Part shown: positions 1 to 7,857 of the stretch, piece after piece
How positions within the stretch are numbered: the stretch's first letter is position 1
Layout of the letters: each line of letters opens with the position of its first letter
NCBI GenBank assembly: GCA_035535015.1
Contig: DATLQU010000004.1
Coordinates: forward strand, 124,001-188,000
Reading direction: 5' to 3'
DNA from: Palsa-661 sp035535015
GTDB taxonomy: Bacteria; Actinomycetota; Acidimicrobiia; Acidimicrobiales; UBA8190
Length of the DNA stretch: 64,000 nt
The notes under the pieces: model-generated
Databases searched by the model: none
What the model saw: the letters and a program-made list of their open reading frames with translations, nothing else
Told to the model about the DNA's origin: nothing
Program-made: the position numbers and the translations under genes

Positions 1-1
1 C

Positions 2-67
2 CTCGACTTCGTCTACTGCACCGACCCCGACGGCGTTCGGATCGAGTTGATGCAGATCCCGGCCTGA
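2..67 (+). CDS. C-terminal end of a VOC (glyoxalase-fold) protein, cut by the window edge
   Basis: Only the last 21 residues are present, ending in TGA. They contain DPDGVRIELMQ, the usual last beta-strand of a vicinal-oxygen-chelate domain; the Glu of 'IEL' is normally a metal ligand. The substrate cannot be inferred. The downstream neighbour is a G-rich repeat and then a SnoaL-like gene on the same strand. Confidence 0.7.
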   Translation, partial: LDFVYCTDPDGVRIELMQIPA

Positions 68-205
68 AACGGCCCGGGCGGGGCGGAAACGGGGCGGGGC
101 GGAAACGGGCCGGGGCGGAAACGGGCGGGGCGGAAACGGGCGGGGCGGAGGCGGGGCGGAGGCGGGCGAGGTCGGGGCGGAGGCGGGCGGGGTCGGGGCG
201 GCTCG
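68..205. repeat. Degenerate G-rich tandem repeat
   Basis: The intergenic stretch consists of about eight imperfect units of 11-21 bp built on gggcggggcggaaac. The first four units end in 'aaac' and the later ones drift to 'aggc' and 'aggtc'. The G-run strand is the coding strand of both neighbours. Runs of GGGG/GGGGC could form G-quadruplex structure in the transcript. The reading frames through it are low-complexity Pro/Arg and are not credible genes. Confidence 0.8.
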
Positions 206-220
206 GGTACCGTCGGCCCG

Positions 221-679
221 ATGCCCGACGACGCCCGCGCCATCGAGAACCTGATCCTGTCGTATGCCGAGTGTGTCGACGCCGGTGATCTCGAGGCTGT
301 GGCCTCGATCCTCGCCGACGCCACCATCGGGCTGGAAGGGATGCCCGACGGGCTGCGCGGTCGGGAGAAGATCCTCGGCTTGTTGCGCTCGACCATCCGG
401 CTGCACGAGGACGGGACACCGAAGACGAAACATGTGACCACCAATATTCTGGTGGAGGTGGACGAGACGGCGGGGACGGCCACCGCCCGGTCGTACTTCA
501 CCGTGCTGCAGGCCGCTGCCGGTCTGGGGCTGCAGGCGATCGTGGCCGGTCGGTACCGTGACCGCTTCGCCCGCGGCGACGGCGGCTGGCGTTTCACCGA
601 ACGGCGCTTCCAGACCGATCTGGTCGGCGATGTCAGCCGGCACCTCCTGGCCGGGCCGGAGATCCTGGGAGGGGGGTAG
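221..679 (+). CDS. SnoaL-like (NTF2-fold) protein
   Basis: 152 residues, the usual length of a single SnoaL_4/NTF2-like domain. The N-terminal helix pattern 'IENLILSYAECVDAGDLEAVASIL' and the later 'TARSYFTVLQ...VAGRYRDRF...WRFTERRF' strands fit the cone-shaped fold of ring-hydroxylating-dioxygenase beta subunits, polyketide cyclases and ketosteroid isomerases. The specific reaction is not determined. ATG at 221 follows the repeat tract without a clear Shine-Dalgarno. It may be co-transcribed with the VOC gene before it. It converges on the flavin oxidase gene, with 11 bp between stops. Confidence 0.75.
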   Translation: MPDDARAIENLILSYAECVDAGDLEAVASILADATIGLEGMPDGLRGREKILGLLRSTIRLHEDGTPKTKHVTTNILVEVDETAGTATARSYFTVLQAAAGLGLQAIVAGRYRDRFARGDGGWRFTERRFQTDLVGDVSRHLLAGPEILGGG

Positions 680-690
680 CCCGGTCGTGT

Positions 691-2349
691 TCAGCGGCCG
701 CCGGCGGCCAGACGGGTGGGGATGGACTGGGCGAAGTGGAAGAGATCGTCGGGGTCGTAGCGGCGCTTGATCTCGACCAGCCGGGGCAGGTTGGTGCCGT
801 AGTAGGCCTCGGGCCAGTCGGCCAGGCTGGGGTCGATGTAGTTCTGGTAGGCGTAGGGGCTGACGTAGGGAGCGACGCCGGCGGCACTCTGGCGGAGCCA
901 GGACCGGGCCGCCCCGACGGTGGCCGGTGAGGCTCCGGGACCCCAGGAGGTCGACGTCTGCATGGCGCAGAGAGCCTGGCGGTGGACGAAGGCGCTTTCT
1001 TCGGGGCGGACGCGGTTGATGGCGCCGCCGTAGGCGTCGAAGACGATGCCGCCGCCCAGGGCGGGGACGTCGGCGTGGAAGGTCTCCACCGCCTGGACGC
1101 AGGCTGCGGCGCCGGGACCGGAGAGGGGAGAGGTGAGATAGGCCGAGGTGGCGGCGAAGGACGACCGGGCCAGGGTGCCGGCCGCCCCGGGTCCGGTGGG
1201 GCCGGCAGCGGTCAGATGGCACTGGGCCACGGTCAGGTCATGGCAGCCCGCCTCCACCAGCATGGTCTGGAGGAAGGGATCGGACCCGACGAACTGGCTG
1301 CGGGGCGGTCCGGCCTGGGCCAGGAAGGGACGGAGAAGAGCAGTGAGGGTCGAGGTCGAGCCGACGAGGACACCGTTGGTGCGGACGTTCAGGCCGTCGG
1401 TGCCGGCCGACTGGAGTTGGCAGTTCGACCAGAGCTCGTCGGGGGCGGCGGCGGCCCAGGGGAGCCAGGCGCCGAGGACGTCGGCCGCCGCCGACCAGGG
1501 CCAGTTGAGAGTGAAGAGCGAGAGGGCCGGGACCGGATGAAGGCCGAAGGTGAAGGAGGTGACGATGCCGAAGTTGCCCCCACCGCCCCCCCGGCTGGCC
1601 CAGTAGAGGTCGGGATTCTCGGAGTCGTCCGCCGTGAGCAGTCGGCCGTCGGCGGTGACGGTGTCCAGGGCGATCAGGTTGTCGCAGGTGAGTCCGAACT
1701 TGCGGCCGAGGACGCCGATGCCGCCGCCCAGGGTGAGACCGGCGATGCCGACCGACGGGCAGGAACCGGCGGGCAGGAGCAGACCGGCGTTCGAGAGCTG
1801 GTCGTAGAGATCGACGAGTTGACATCCCGCTCCGACGGTGGCGCGTCTGGTGCCGGTGTCGACGGCGACGGCGTTCATCCGGGAGACGTCGATGACGAGT
1901 CCCGGGCCCGTCGAGTAGCCGGCATAGCTGTGGCCACCGGAGCGGGCTGTGGCCGGCAGGCCGTGCCGGCGGGCGAAGTCCAGGCAGCGCTGGACGTCGG
2001 AGGCCGAGGCGCAGTAGGCGAGGGCCGCCGGATCGCTGTCCGCGAACGGGAGGTTGTAGACGAGCTTGGCCGCCGGATACTGGGCCGCGGTGGGAAGTAC
2101 GAGGGTGCCGGCCAGGGATCCGGCCAGGCTGGTCCAGGCCGCCGGGTCGAGGGGCTCGGTGGTGGAGGACACCGAGGCCGACCGGGTGGTCGTGGTGGAG
2201 GCCGGTTCCCCCGACGACGGCGGGGAGCTGCATCCGGCCAGGGAGCCGAAGAGCGCGGCCGAGCCGGTGGCTCCGACGGCCAGCGCCGCCTGACGGAGGA
2301 ATTGGCGGCGGTCGGTCGTGTCCGCGACCGGGAAGGTCTCTGGCAGCAT
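691..2349 (-). CDS. Tat-exported FAD-linked oxidase, berberine-bridge (BBE) type
   Basis: 552 residues. The start chosen is the ATG at 2349, because it directly precedes a twin-arginine signal (DRRQFLRQ, residues 13-20) ending in an LAGC lipobox at Cys40, so the product is probably a Tat-exported lipoprotein. An FAD_binding_4 domain follows (about 100-270) with RSGGHSYAG (His140) and AGSCPSVGIAG (Cys197). These are the two positions that carry bicovalent FAD in BBE-like enzymes. The C-terminus has the BBE motif 'YYGTNLPRLVEIKRRYDPDDLFHF'. Such enzymes oxidise alcohols, sugars or phenolic alkaloids with O2; the substrate here is unknown. It is divergent from the broken agmatinase gene, with a 31 bp gap. 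Confidence 0.88.
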   Translation of the reverse strand: MLPETFPVADTTDRRQFLRQAALAVGATGSAALFGSLAGCSSPPSSGEPASTTTTRSASVSSTTEPLDPAAWTSLAGSLAGTLVLPTAAQYPAAKLVYNLPFADSDPAALAYCASASDVQRCLDFARRHGLPATARSGGHSYAGYSTGPGLVIDVSRMNAVAVDTGTRRATVGAGCQLVDLYDQLSNAGLLLPAGSCPSVGIAGLTLGGGIGVLGRKFGLTCDNLIALDTVTADGRLLTADDSENPDLYWASRGGGGGNFGIVTSFTFGLHPVPALSLFTLNWPWSAAADVLGAWLPWAAAAPDELWSNCQLQSAGTDGLNVRTNGVLVGSTSTLTALLRPFLAQAGPPRSQFVGSDPFLQTMLVEAGCHDLTVAQCHLTAAGPTGPGAAGTLARSSFAATSAYLTSPLSGPGAAACVQAVETFHADVPALGGGIVFDAYGGAINRVRPEESAFVHRQALCAMQTSTSWGPGASPATVGAARSWLRQSAAGVAPYVSPYAYQNYIDPSLADWPEAYYGTNLPRLVEIKRRYDPDDLFHFAQSIPTRLAAGGR

Positions 2350-2380
2350 GGGCGTCTGAGCATGCCAGAAGGGCGGGCGG

Positions 2381-3222
2381 ATGAGAGTCGGGAACATGGA
2401 CGGACCGGACGCCACCTTCGTGGGTGTGCCCGCCGTCGATCCCGACCAGCCGGAGAGCCTGGCCGGGGCGTCGGCGGTGATCGTCGGGGCACCTTTCGAC
2501 AGGGGGACCTCGCACCGTCCGGGCTGCCGGTTCGGTCCCCAGGCCATCCGCTTGACCGACTCCCTGCCCCACGACGGACGGCGTCCCCATCTGGCGCTCG
2601 GGATAGACCCGCTCGTCGAGTTGGGTGGGGCCGGGTCTCGGTGATCCATTTCGACGCCCATGCCGACACCGGCGACAGCCAGTTCGGTGCCCTGCTCGGT
2701 CACGGGACCCCGATGCGGCGGCTGATCGAGTCGGGTGCCGCCCGGGGCGACCGCTTTGCGCAGATCGGGCTGCGGGGCGACTGGCCCGAAGCCGAGAGGC
2801 TGGCCTGGATGGCCGAGCAGGGGATGCGGAGCTACGAGATGACCGAGGTGATGGCACGCGGGCTCGACGCCGTGCTGACCGAGGCCATGGCCATCGGCAC
2901 CGACGACGGCGAGGCCGTCTTTCTGTCGGTGGACGTCGACGTGGTCGATCCCGGCTCGGCCCCCGGGACCGGGACTCCGGAGCCGGGGGGACTGTCGGCC
3001 CGGGCGCTGCTCGACGCCGTCCGGCGGATCTGCATGGCGGTACCGGTGGCCGGGATCGAGGTGGTCGAGGTGGCCCCTCCTTACGACCAGTCCGAGATCA
3101 CGGCCCACCTGGCCAACCGGATCGTCCTGGAAGCGTTGTCGGGACTGGCCTGGAGGCGTCGGCGGCCGGCGGGGGAGCCCGGCCGCGAGCCCGGAGACCC
3201 CCTCCTGCAGGGAAGGCGGTGA
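2381..3222 (+). pseudogene. Agmatinase/arginase-family ureohydrolase, broken by internal deletion and frameshift
   Basis: The first frame (2381-2644) encodes the family N-terminus, including 'VGAPFDRGTSHRPGCRFGPQAIR', and ends at a TGA. The second frame, readable to 3222, resumes at 'VSVIHFDAHADTGD' and carries the remaining metal and substrate motifs 'SHGT-like GHGTPMRR', 'SVDVDVVDPGSAPGTGTPEPGG' and 'EVAPPYDQSEIT'. The segment that should lie between them, about 50-60 residues including the GGDH manganese ligand, is absent. It could not be active as one polypeptide. The final stop overlaps the P450 start (GTGA), so this was an operon partner of the P450. A sequencing or assembly error is less likely, because sequence is missing as well as frame. 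Confidence 0.8.
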
Positions 3223-4481
3223 CTGCCCACCACGAGATCGATCTGACCGATCTCGACCGCTTCGTCGGCGGCTTTCCCGACGAGGTGTTCCGGCATCTGC
3301 GTGAGACGGCGCCGGTCTGGTGGCACCGGCCGACGGCCCACACCCCCGACGGGGTCGGCTTCTGGGTGGTGAGCGGCTACGGCCCGGTGATGGAGGCGGT
3401 GAGCGACGCCGCCGGCTACTCCTCGGCCGGGGTGGCCGGGGCCGCCGGCGGAGGGACGCTGATCGAGGACCTGCCCTACGGATTCGCCGCCGGGGTGCTG
3501 CTGAACATGATGGACGACCCCCGGCACCAGCGGATCCGTCGGCTGGTGACCCCGGCGCTGGCGCCGCGGGCGCTGGCGCTGCTGGAGGGCGAGCTGCGGG
3601 AGCGGGCGGCGGCCATCCTCGACGCGGTGGCCGGACGGGGACGCTGCGACTTCCTGACCGAGGTGGCCGTCGAGCTGCCGCTGCAGGCGACGGCCATGGT
3701 GATGGGGATACCGAACGAGGACCGGCACGACCTGATGCGGTGGTCGGGGGCCAGCCTGACCTACGACGACCGGGAGCTCGGGGCGACGAACGCCGCCGTG
3801 CAGGAGGCGTCGGCGGCCATGGCCGCCTACGGCGCCGCGCTGGTGGCCCGGAAACGGGCGGCCGGCGGCGACGACATGCTGGCCACGGTGGCCGGGGCGT
3901 GCATCGAGGGAGCCAACGCCGAGCAGGAGTCGTTGTCGGATCTCGAGGTGCTGATGTTCTTCAACCTGCTGGTGGCCGCCGGCAGCGAGACGACGCGCAA
4001 CGCCATCGCCCTCGGGATGGCCGGCCTGATCGAGCACCCCGAGCAGTGGGCGTCGTTGCGGGCCGACCGCTCCCTGCTGCCGGGAGCGGTGGAGGAGATC
4101 CTGCGCTGGTCCAGTCCGACGCTCTACAACCGGCGGACGGCGACGGCTGACGGCGAACTGGCCGGTCGGGAGATCCGACGGGGCGAGAAGGTGACGCTCT
4201 GGTGGGCCTCGGCCAATCGCGACGAGGAGATCTTTCCCGATCCCTTCGCCTTCGATATCCGGCGGTCCCCCAATCCCCATCTGGCCTTCGGCTACCGGAG
4301 CCACTTCTGCCTGGGGGCCAACCTGGCCCGGATGGAGATCCGGATCATGCTGGAAGAGCTTCTCGACCGTTTCCAGGAGCTGTCCCTGGACGGACCGATC
4401 GAGCGCTTCCGGACCAACAAGCACGCCGGGGTGAAGCACATGCCGGTGACGTTCCGGCGCGGCCGAAGCGCCGGGGCTTAG
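3219..4481 (+). CDS. Cytochrome P450
   Basis: 420 residues, normal for a soluble bacterial P450. The GTG start at 3219 has GGAAGG upstream and overlaps the previous stop. Visible motifs are the I-helix oxygen-activation motif AAGSETT, the ExxR motif in 'VEEILR', and the haem loop FGYRSHFCLGANLAR with Cys364 as thiolate ligand. The N-terminal 'MMDDPRHQRIRRLVTPALAPRAL' is the helix C region. The overall style resembles CYP125/CYP142-type and terpene P450s of actinobacteria, but I would not fix a subfamily. It needs an external ferredoxin, and none is encoded nearby. The stop overlaps that of the convergent cyclase gene by 3 bp. Confidence 0.93.
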   Translation: MTAHHEIDLTDLDRFVGGFPDEVFRHLRETAPVWWHRPTAHTPDGVGFWVVSGYGPVMEAVSDAAGYSSAGVAGAAGGGTLIEDLPYGFAAGVLLNMMDDPRHQRIRRLVTPALAPRALALLEGELRERAAAILDAVAGRGRCDFLTEVAVELPLQATAMVMGIPNEDRHDLMRWSGASLTYDDRELGATNAAVQEASAAMAAYGAALVARKRAAGGDDMLATVAGACIEGANAEQESLSDLEVLMFFNLLVAAGSETTRNAIALGMAGLIEHPEQWASLRADRSLLPGAVEEILRWSSPTLYNRRTATADGELAGREIRRGEKVTLWWASANRDEEIFPDPFAFDIRRSPNPHLAFGYRSHFCLGANLARMEIRIMLEELLDRFQELSLDGPIERFRTNKHAGVKHMPVTFRRGRSAGA

Positions 4482-5203
4482 CGCATCCAGACCTCTCGGA
4501 TACTGCCCGGTTCCTCGCGGACGACGGCCGCCGGGCGCTCCAGCCAGGTTTCCAGGCAACTGTCGGAGCAGAAGAGCAAGGTGGCGCCGTTGAGGTCGCG
4601 TCGACGCTCGTAGGCGGTCTGGTCGGTGAGGGGGATGTGGCAGACCGGATCGGGAATGGCTCCTTGGGCCGGCGGGTCGAGACAGAGGTGGACGACGGTG
4701 AGGGGCTGCTCCAGGCCCCGCAGGATGACCTCTTCGGTCGACTCCACCGAGGCCCAGGCCGGGAGTTCCGGAACCAGCTCGGAGAGAGCCAGGACCTGGT
4801 CCCCGTCGGCCAGGTCGCAGAGCCGGGCGGCCACGTTGACGGCGTGGCCGATGTAGTCGTCGCCTTCCAGGAGGATGACGTGGCCGACGGAGATGCCGCA
4901 CTTGACCTTGATCGGTTCGGGGGCGGACTGCGTGGCGAACTTCAATTCCAAGGCGGCGGCCAGAAGGGGTTTGGAGTCGACACTGACGAGCATGGCGCCG
5001 TCGCCCAGCCATTTGGCGATCCGTACCGCCCGGCGGGAACAGATCTCCCGCAGGGTCGAGCGGAAGATGGCGATGACGCTCACCGCCCGCTCGTCGCCCT
5101 CGGACTCGGTCAGGGCGGTGAAGCCCGAAAGGTCGACGAAGGCGAATGTCCGGCGCACCCGCACGCCACGATGATCCCACCGAAGCCGCCCGGGCGGCGA
5201 CAT
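4478..5203 (-). CDS. Class III adenylate/guanylate cyclase fused to a YHS metal-binding domain
   Basis: 241 residues. Residues about 17-150 are a class III cyclase homology domain: FVDLSGFTALTE holds the first metal Asp, AKWLGDGAMLVS the second, and YIGHAVNVAARLCDL the transition-state region. There is no membrane segment, HAMP or receiver domain. Residues 185-230 are a YHS domain: DPVCHIPL, then 'LLFCSDSCLETWLERP', with the Cys pattern seen in metal-binding (TRASH/YHS) domains. The enzyme should make cAMP or cGMP in the cytosol, possibly tuned by a metal at the C-terminus. A small ORF with a strong ribosome-binding site lies 34 bp upstream on the same strand. Confidence 0.85.
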   Translation of the reverse strand: MSPPGRLRWDHRGVRVRRTFAFVDLSGFTALTESEGDERAVSVIAIFRSTLREICSRRAVRIAKWLGDGAMLVSVDSKPLLAAALELKFATQSAPEPIKVKCGISVGHVILLEGDDYIGHAVNVAARLCDLADGDQVLALSELVPELPAWASVESTEEVILRGLEQPLTVVHLCLDPPAQGAIPDPVCHIPLTDQTAYERRRDLNGATLLFCSDSCLETWLERPAAVVREEPGSIREVWMR

Positions 5204-5237
5204 GCGGTGCCGGACCGAAGGCCGGCTCGGTGTAGGC

Positions 5238-5405
5238 CTATTGGGACTCCCCGATACAGAGGCTCTCGACGCCGCTCAGGTGGCCGGCGCCGGGGCGGCC
5301 GACGTCCTCGGCTCCGGGTGACGCCGCTGCCGCGGTCTGGCTCGGCCGGGAGGGGCCCGGGGTGGCGGGGGGTCGTGTCTCGTCTCTTTGGTCGGCGAGG
5401 ACCAT
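5238..5405 (-). CDS. Small protein of unknown function upstream of the cyclase
   Basis: 55 residues, starting at ATG 5405 behind a near-perfect Shine-Dalgarno (GGGAGGT, 6-7 bp before the ATG on the minus strand). It is rich in Ala, Pro, Ser and Gly, has no transmembrane segment, and ends in an acidic tail with a single Cys (GVESLCIGESQ). I know no family for it. It is placed directly before the cyclase-YHS gene and is probably co-transcribed. It could be a regulatory peptide, a modified-peptide precursor, or simply an unstructured small protein. The ribosome-binding site is the main reason to believe it is translated. Confidence 0.45.
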   Translation of the reverse strand: MVLADQRDETRPPATPGPSRPSQTAAAASPGAEDVGRPGAGHLSGVESLCIGESQ

Positions 5406-5545
5406 GGCGCACCTCCCGGTCGACGGTCTCGGCTTTCGTGTCTGTCTTCTGGTCAGGCTAGGCAGGGCGGATGAACGGCCAGGAACGGTGGGGTTGCCAT
5501 GGCGTGAACCGGCCCGCCGGCGCCCGGGTGCCCCGGGGTCCGACG

Positions 5546-6025
5546 TCAGCGGGTGGCCACCTCGGAGCCGGACGGCCCGGCACACTCGTCGGACTCGATG
5601 GCGGCGATCTCTTTCAGCCGGGGCACGTGCCGACCTCCCTCGAAGGTAGCGGCCAGGAAGACGTCGAGAATGGTGGTGGCCAGTTCGGCCGCCAGGAAGC
5701 GGGCGCCCAGGGCCAGGACGTTGGCGTCGTTGTGGTTCCGGGCCAGCCGGGCCGTGGTCTCGTCGTGGCAGAGGGCGGCCCGGACGCCGTGGACCTTGTT
5801 GGCACTGATGGCTTCCCCCTGGCCACTGCCGCCCACGACGACGGCCATGTCGGCGTCCCCCCGGACGACGGTCCGGGCGGCAGCGGCGCAGAATCCCGGA
5901 TAGTCGACGGGCTTCTCCGAGAAGGTGCCCACGTCGTTGACGTCGTGGCCGGCGGTGGCCAGGTGTTCGGCCAGGATCTGCTTGAGCCGGTAACCGGCAT
6001 GGTCTGATCCGAGGACGATGCGCAT
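5546..6025 (-). CDS. rpiB: Ribose-5-phosphate isomerase B (RpiB/LacAB family)
   Basis: 159 residues, typical for the family. It interconverts ribose-5-phosphate and ribulose-5-phosphate in the non-oxidative pentose phosphate pathway in the cytosol. The start at ATG 6025 gives the canonical N-terminus MRIVLGSDHAGYRLK. Other signatures are 'VVVGGSGQGEAISANKVHGVRAALCHD' (phosphate and anion-hole region with the catalytic Cys or its neighbour) and 'ARNHNDANVLALGARF'. The C-terminal 'FEGGRHVPRLKEI' is also standard. It is divergent from the tag gene, with 90 bp between them. Confidence 0.95.
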   Translation of the reverse strand: MRIVLGSDHAGYRLKQILAEHLATAGHDVNDVGTFSEKPVDYPGFCAAAARTVVRGDADMAVVVGGSGQGEAISANKVHGVRAALCHDETTARLARNHNDANVLALGARFLAAELATTILDVFLAATFEGGRHVPRLKEIAAIESDECAGPSGSEVATR

Positions 6026-6115
6026 GGCCACAGCCAAGTCGCCGTCGGGGGCGGCGGCAAGCAGGGCCCGGCGTGCGGGCCAAGAGCGGTAGAACACCCG
6101 TGTGGTGAGAAGCCG

Positions 6116-6724
6116 GTGACGACCGACGAGGGCCGCTGCGCCTGGGCCGACGCCAGTGAGGCGATGCGTCTCTACCACGACAAGGAATGGGGGGTGCCCG
6201 TGCGGCAGGAGTCGCCGCTGTTCGAGCGACTGACCCTGGAGGGAGCCCAGGCCGGGTTGAGCTGGTCGCTGATCCTGTCCAAGCGCGAGGGCTACCGCCG
6301 TCTGTTCGCCGGTTTCGACCCGGCGGCGGTGGCGGGCTTCGGCGAGAGTGACGTCGAGCGGCTGCTCACGGACCCGGCCATCGTCCGCAACCGGGCCAAG
6401 ATCGGGTCGACCCTGACGAATGCCCGGGTGATCACGGCGCTGCACGAGGTCGGTGAGAGCCTGACCGGGATCCTGTGGTCCTTCGTGGACGGCGCCACCG
6501 TGCAGAACGCCTGGGCCACGATGAGCGAGCTTCCTGCCGTCACCGAGGTTTCGAAGGCCATGAGCAAGGAGCTGCGACGGCGGGGCTTCCGTTTCGTCGG
6601 ACCGACGACCTGTTACGCCACCATGCAGGCGGCGGGCCTGGTCAACGACCACGTGGTGACCTGCCCCCGTTGGCGGGAGCTCGGCGAGAGCGGCCGGCCC
6701 GGGGCGGTAGGGTCGAAGCCGTGA
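6116..6724 (+). CDS. tag: DNA-3-methyladenine glycosylase I
   Basis: 202 residues. Tag removes 3-methyladenine from alkylated DNA, opening base-excision repair. The N-terminal 'RCAWADASEAMRLYHDKEWGVPVRQESPLFERLTLEGAQAGLSW' is diagnostic: it holds the zinc Cys, the DxEWG motif and the helix lining the base pocket. The C-terminal 'GFRFVGPTTCYATMQAAGLVNDHVVTCPRW' supplies the remaining His and Cys zinc ligands. The start is GTG at 6116. Its TGA overlaps the GTG of the next small gene, which implies translational coupling. Confidence 0.96.
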   Translation: MTTDEGRCAWADASEAMRLYHDKEWGVPVRQESPLFERLTLEGAQAGLSWSLILSKREGYRRLFAGFDPAAVAGFGESDVERLLTDPAIVRNRAKIGSTLTNARVITALHEVGESLTGILWSFVDGATVQNAWATMSELPAVTEVSKAMSKELRRRGFRFVGPTTCYATMQAAGLVNDHVVTCPRWRELGESGRPGAVGSKP

Positions 6725-6906
6725 TCGAGAGTCCCCCGTCCCCTGAGGGCCGATCCGACCCCTCGTCAGAGCGACGCGGCCGCGGCGACTCGCCGGTGCC
6801 GGCCGTCGACCCCGACGACGAGGTGATCGACGAAGCCGGCGAAGAGTCGTTTCCGGCCAGCGACAGTCCCTCGACCTGGGCCGGGCCGCCCTCCGAGTCC
6901 CGCTAG
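6721..6906 (+). CDS. Small acidic protein with ESFPASD motif
   Basis: 61 residues starting at GTG 6721, which overlaps the tag stop codon. It is acidic and disordered-looking, with a conserved-looking core 'DDEVIDEAGEESFPASDSPSTWAG'. Similar short proteins with an 'EESFPASDPPS' core are widespread in actinobacteria and proteobacteria and have no established function. The tight overlap with tag and the recognisable core are the evidence that it is real. Confidence 0.7.
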   Translation: MIESPPSPEGRSDPSSERRGRGDSPVPAVDPDDEVIDEAGEESFPASDSPSTWAGPPSESR

Positions 6907-6940
6907 TCCGTCACCGCCGGCTCCGGGCGCCAACAAGTCG

Positions 6941-7792
6941 ATGAGTGCCATGAGGATCGGTGTGACCGCCTTCTTGACCGATCTGGCCATGGCGCCGGAG
7001 GCCTTGGCCCGCGCCGCCGAGGACAGGGGGTACTACTCGCTCTACCTCCCCGAGCACACCCATCTCCCGGTCAGCGGCGCCCGGCCACCGTCGCTCGTCG
7101 ACGGGGTGCACGTCGAGGACTACCGGCGCAGCCTGGACCCGTTCACGGCGTTGGCGGCGGCGGCGGCGGTGACCGACCGCATCCTGTTGGGCACGGGGAT
7201 CGCGCTGGTGGCCCAACACGATCCCATCGTGCTGGCCAAACAGATTGCCACCCTCGACCATTTGTCGGGTGGGCGATTCGTCCTGGGGATGGGCTACGGC
7301 TGGAATCGGCAGGAGGCGGCCGACCACGGAGTGGACTTCTCGGCGCGGCGCGCCATCGCCCGGGAGAAGGTCCTCTGCATGCAGGCCCTCTGGGCGCAGG
7401 ACGAGGCGTCATTCGACGGGCAGTGGGTGAGCTTGGCCCCGTCCTATGCGTGGCCGAAACCCGTGCAGAGACCGCGGGTCCGGACACTGATCGGCGGCGG
7501 TGCCGGTCCGAAGCTGTTCGCCGCCATCGCCGACTACGCCGACGGCTGGATGCCCATCGGTGGCGCCGGCGTGGCCGACTCGTTGGCCGATCTCCGCCGG
7601 GCCTTCGAAGAGGCGGGCCGCGATCCCGGGACTCTTCAGGTCGTGCCCTTCGGGACGGTGCCCAGTCAGGGCAAGCTCGAGCATTACGCCTCGCTCGGAG
7701 TCACCGAAGTGGTGCTCCGGGTACCGTCGGGACGCGACGACGAGATGCAACGGGTCCTCGACGACTACGCGAGATTCCTCTCGCCTGTGTGA
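6941..7792 (+). CDS. LLM-class F420-dependent oxidoreductase (TIGR03619-like)
   Basis: 283 residues, a single luciferase-like TIM barrel. Markers are 'YYSLYLPEHTHLP' after the first strand, 'LDPFTALAAAAAVTDRILLGTGIALVAQHDPIVLAKQIATLDHLSGGRFVLGMGYGWN', and 'YADGWMPIGG' near the C-terminus. Members transfer hydride between F420H2 (less often FMNH2) and varied substrates; the substrate here is unknown. ATG at 6941 is used; a second ATG three codons later is possible. It is separated by a perfect 7 bp stem-loop from the FKBP lipoprotein gene downstream. Confidence 0.9.
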   Translation: MSAMRIGVTAFLTDLAMAPEALARAAEDRGYYSLYLPEHTHLPVSGARPPSLVDGVHVEDYRRSLDPFTALAAAAAVTDRILLGTGIALVAQHDPIVLAKQIATLDHLSGGRFVLGMGYGWNRQEAADHGVDFSARRAIAREKVLCMQALWAQDEASFDGQWVSLAPSYAWPKPVQRPRVRTLIGGGAGPKLFAAIADYADGWMPIGGAGVADSLADLRRAFEEAGRDPGTLQVVPFGTVPSQGKLEHYASLGVTEVVLRVPSGRDDEMQRVLDDYARFLSPV

Positions 7793-7810
7793 GCGCCACC
7801 GCGAAGCCGA

Positions 7811-7830
7811 TGCCAAGGGGTAACTTGGCA
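7811..7830. terminator. Short perfect stem-loop between the LLM and FKBP genes
   Basis: TGCCAAG, a 6 nt loop GGGTAA, then CTTGGCA. There is no T-tract after it, so it is either a weak intrinsic terminator of the kind common in actinobacteria or a structure in the FKBP leader. Confidence 0.4.
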
Positions 7831-7857
7831 GGTCACGCCAGGAAAGGACACCGGGTC

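Noticed and set aside
982..3222. 746-codon plus-strand frame across the flavin oxidase gene
   Set aside because: It is antisense to the oxidase over most of its length and low-complexity (Gly/Glu/Arg-rich). Only its last part, from about 2631, is real and belongs to the agmatinase-like relic.
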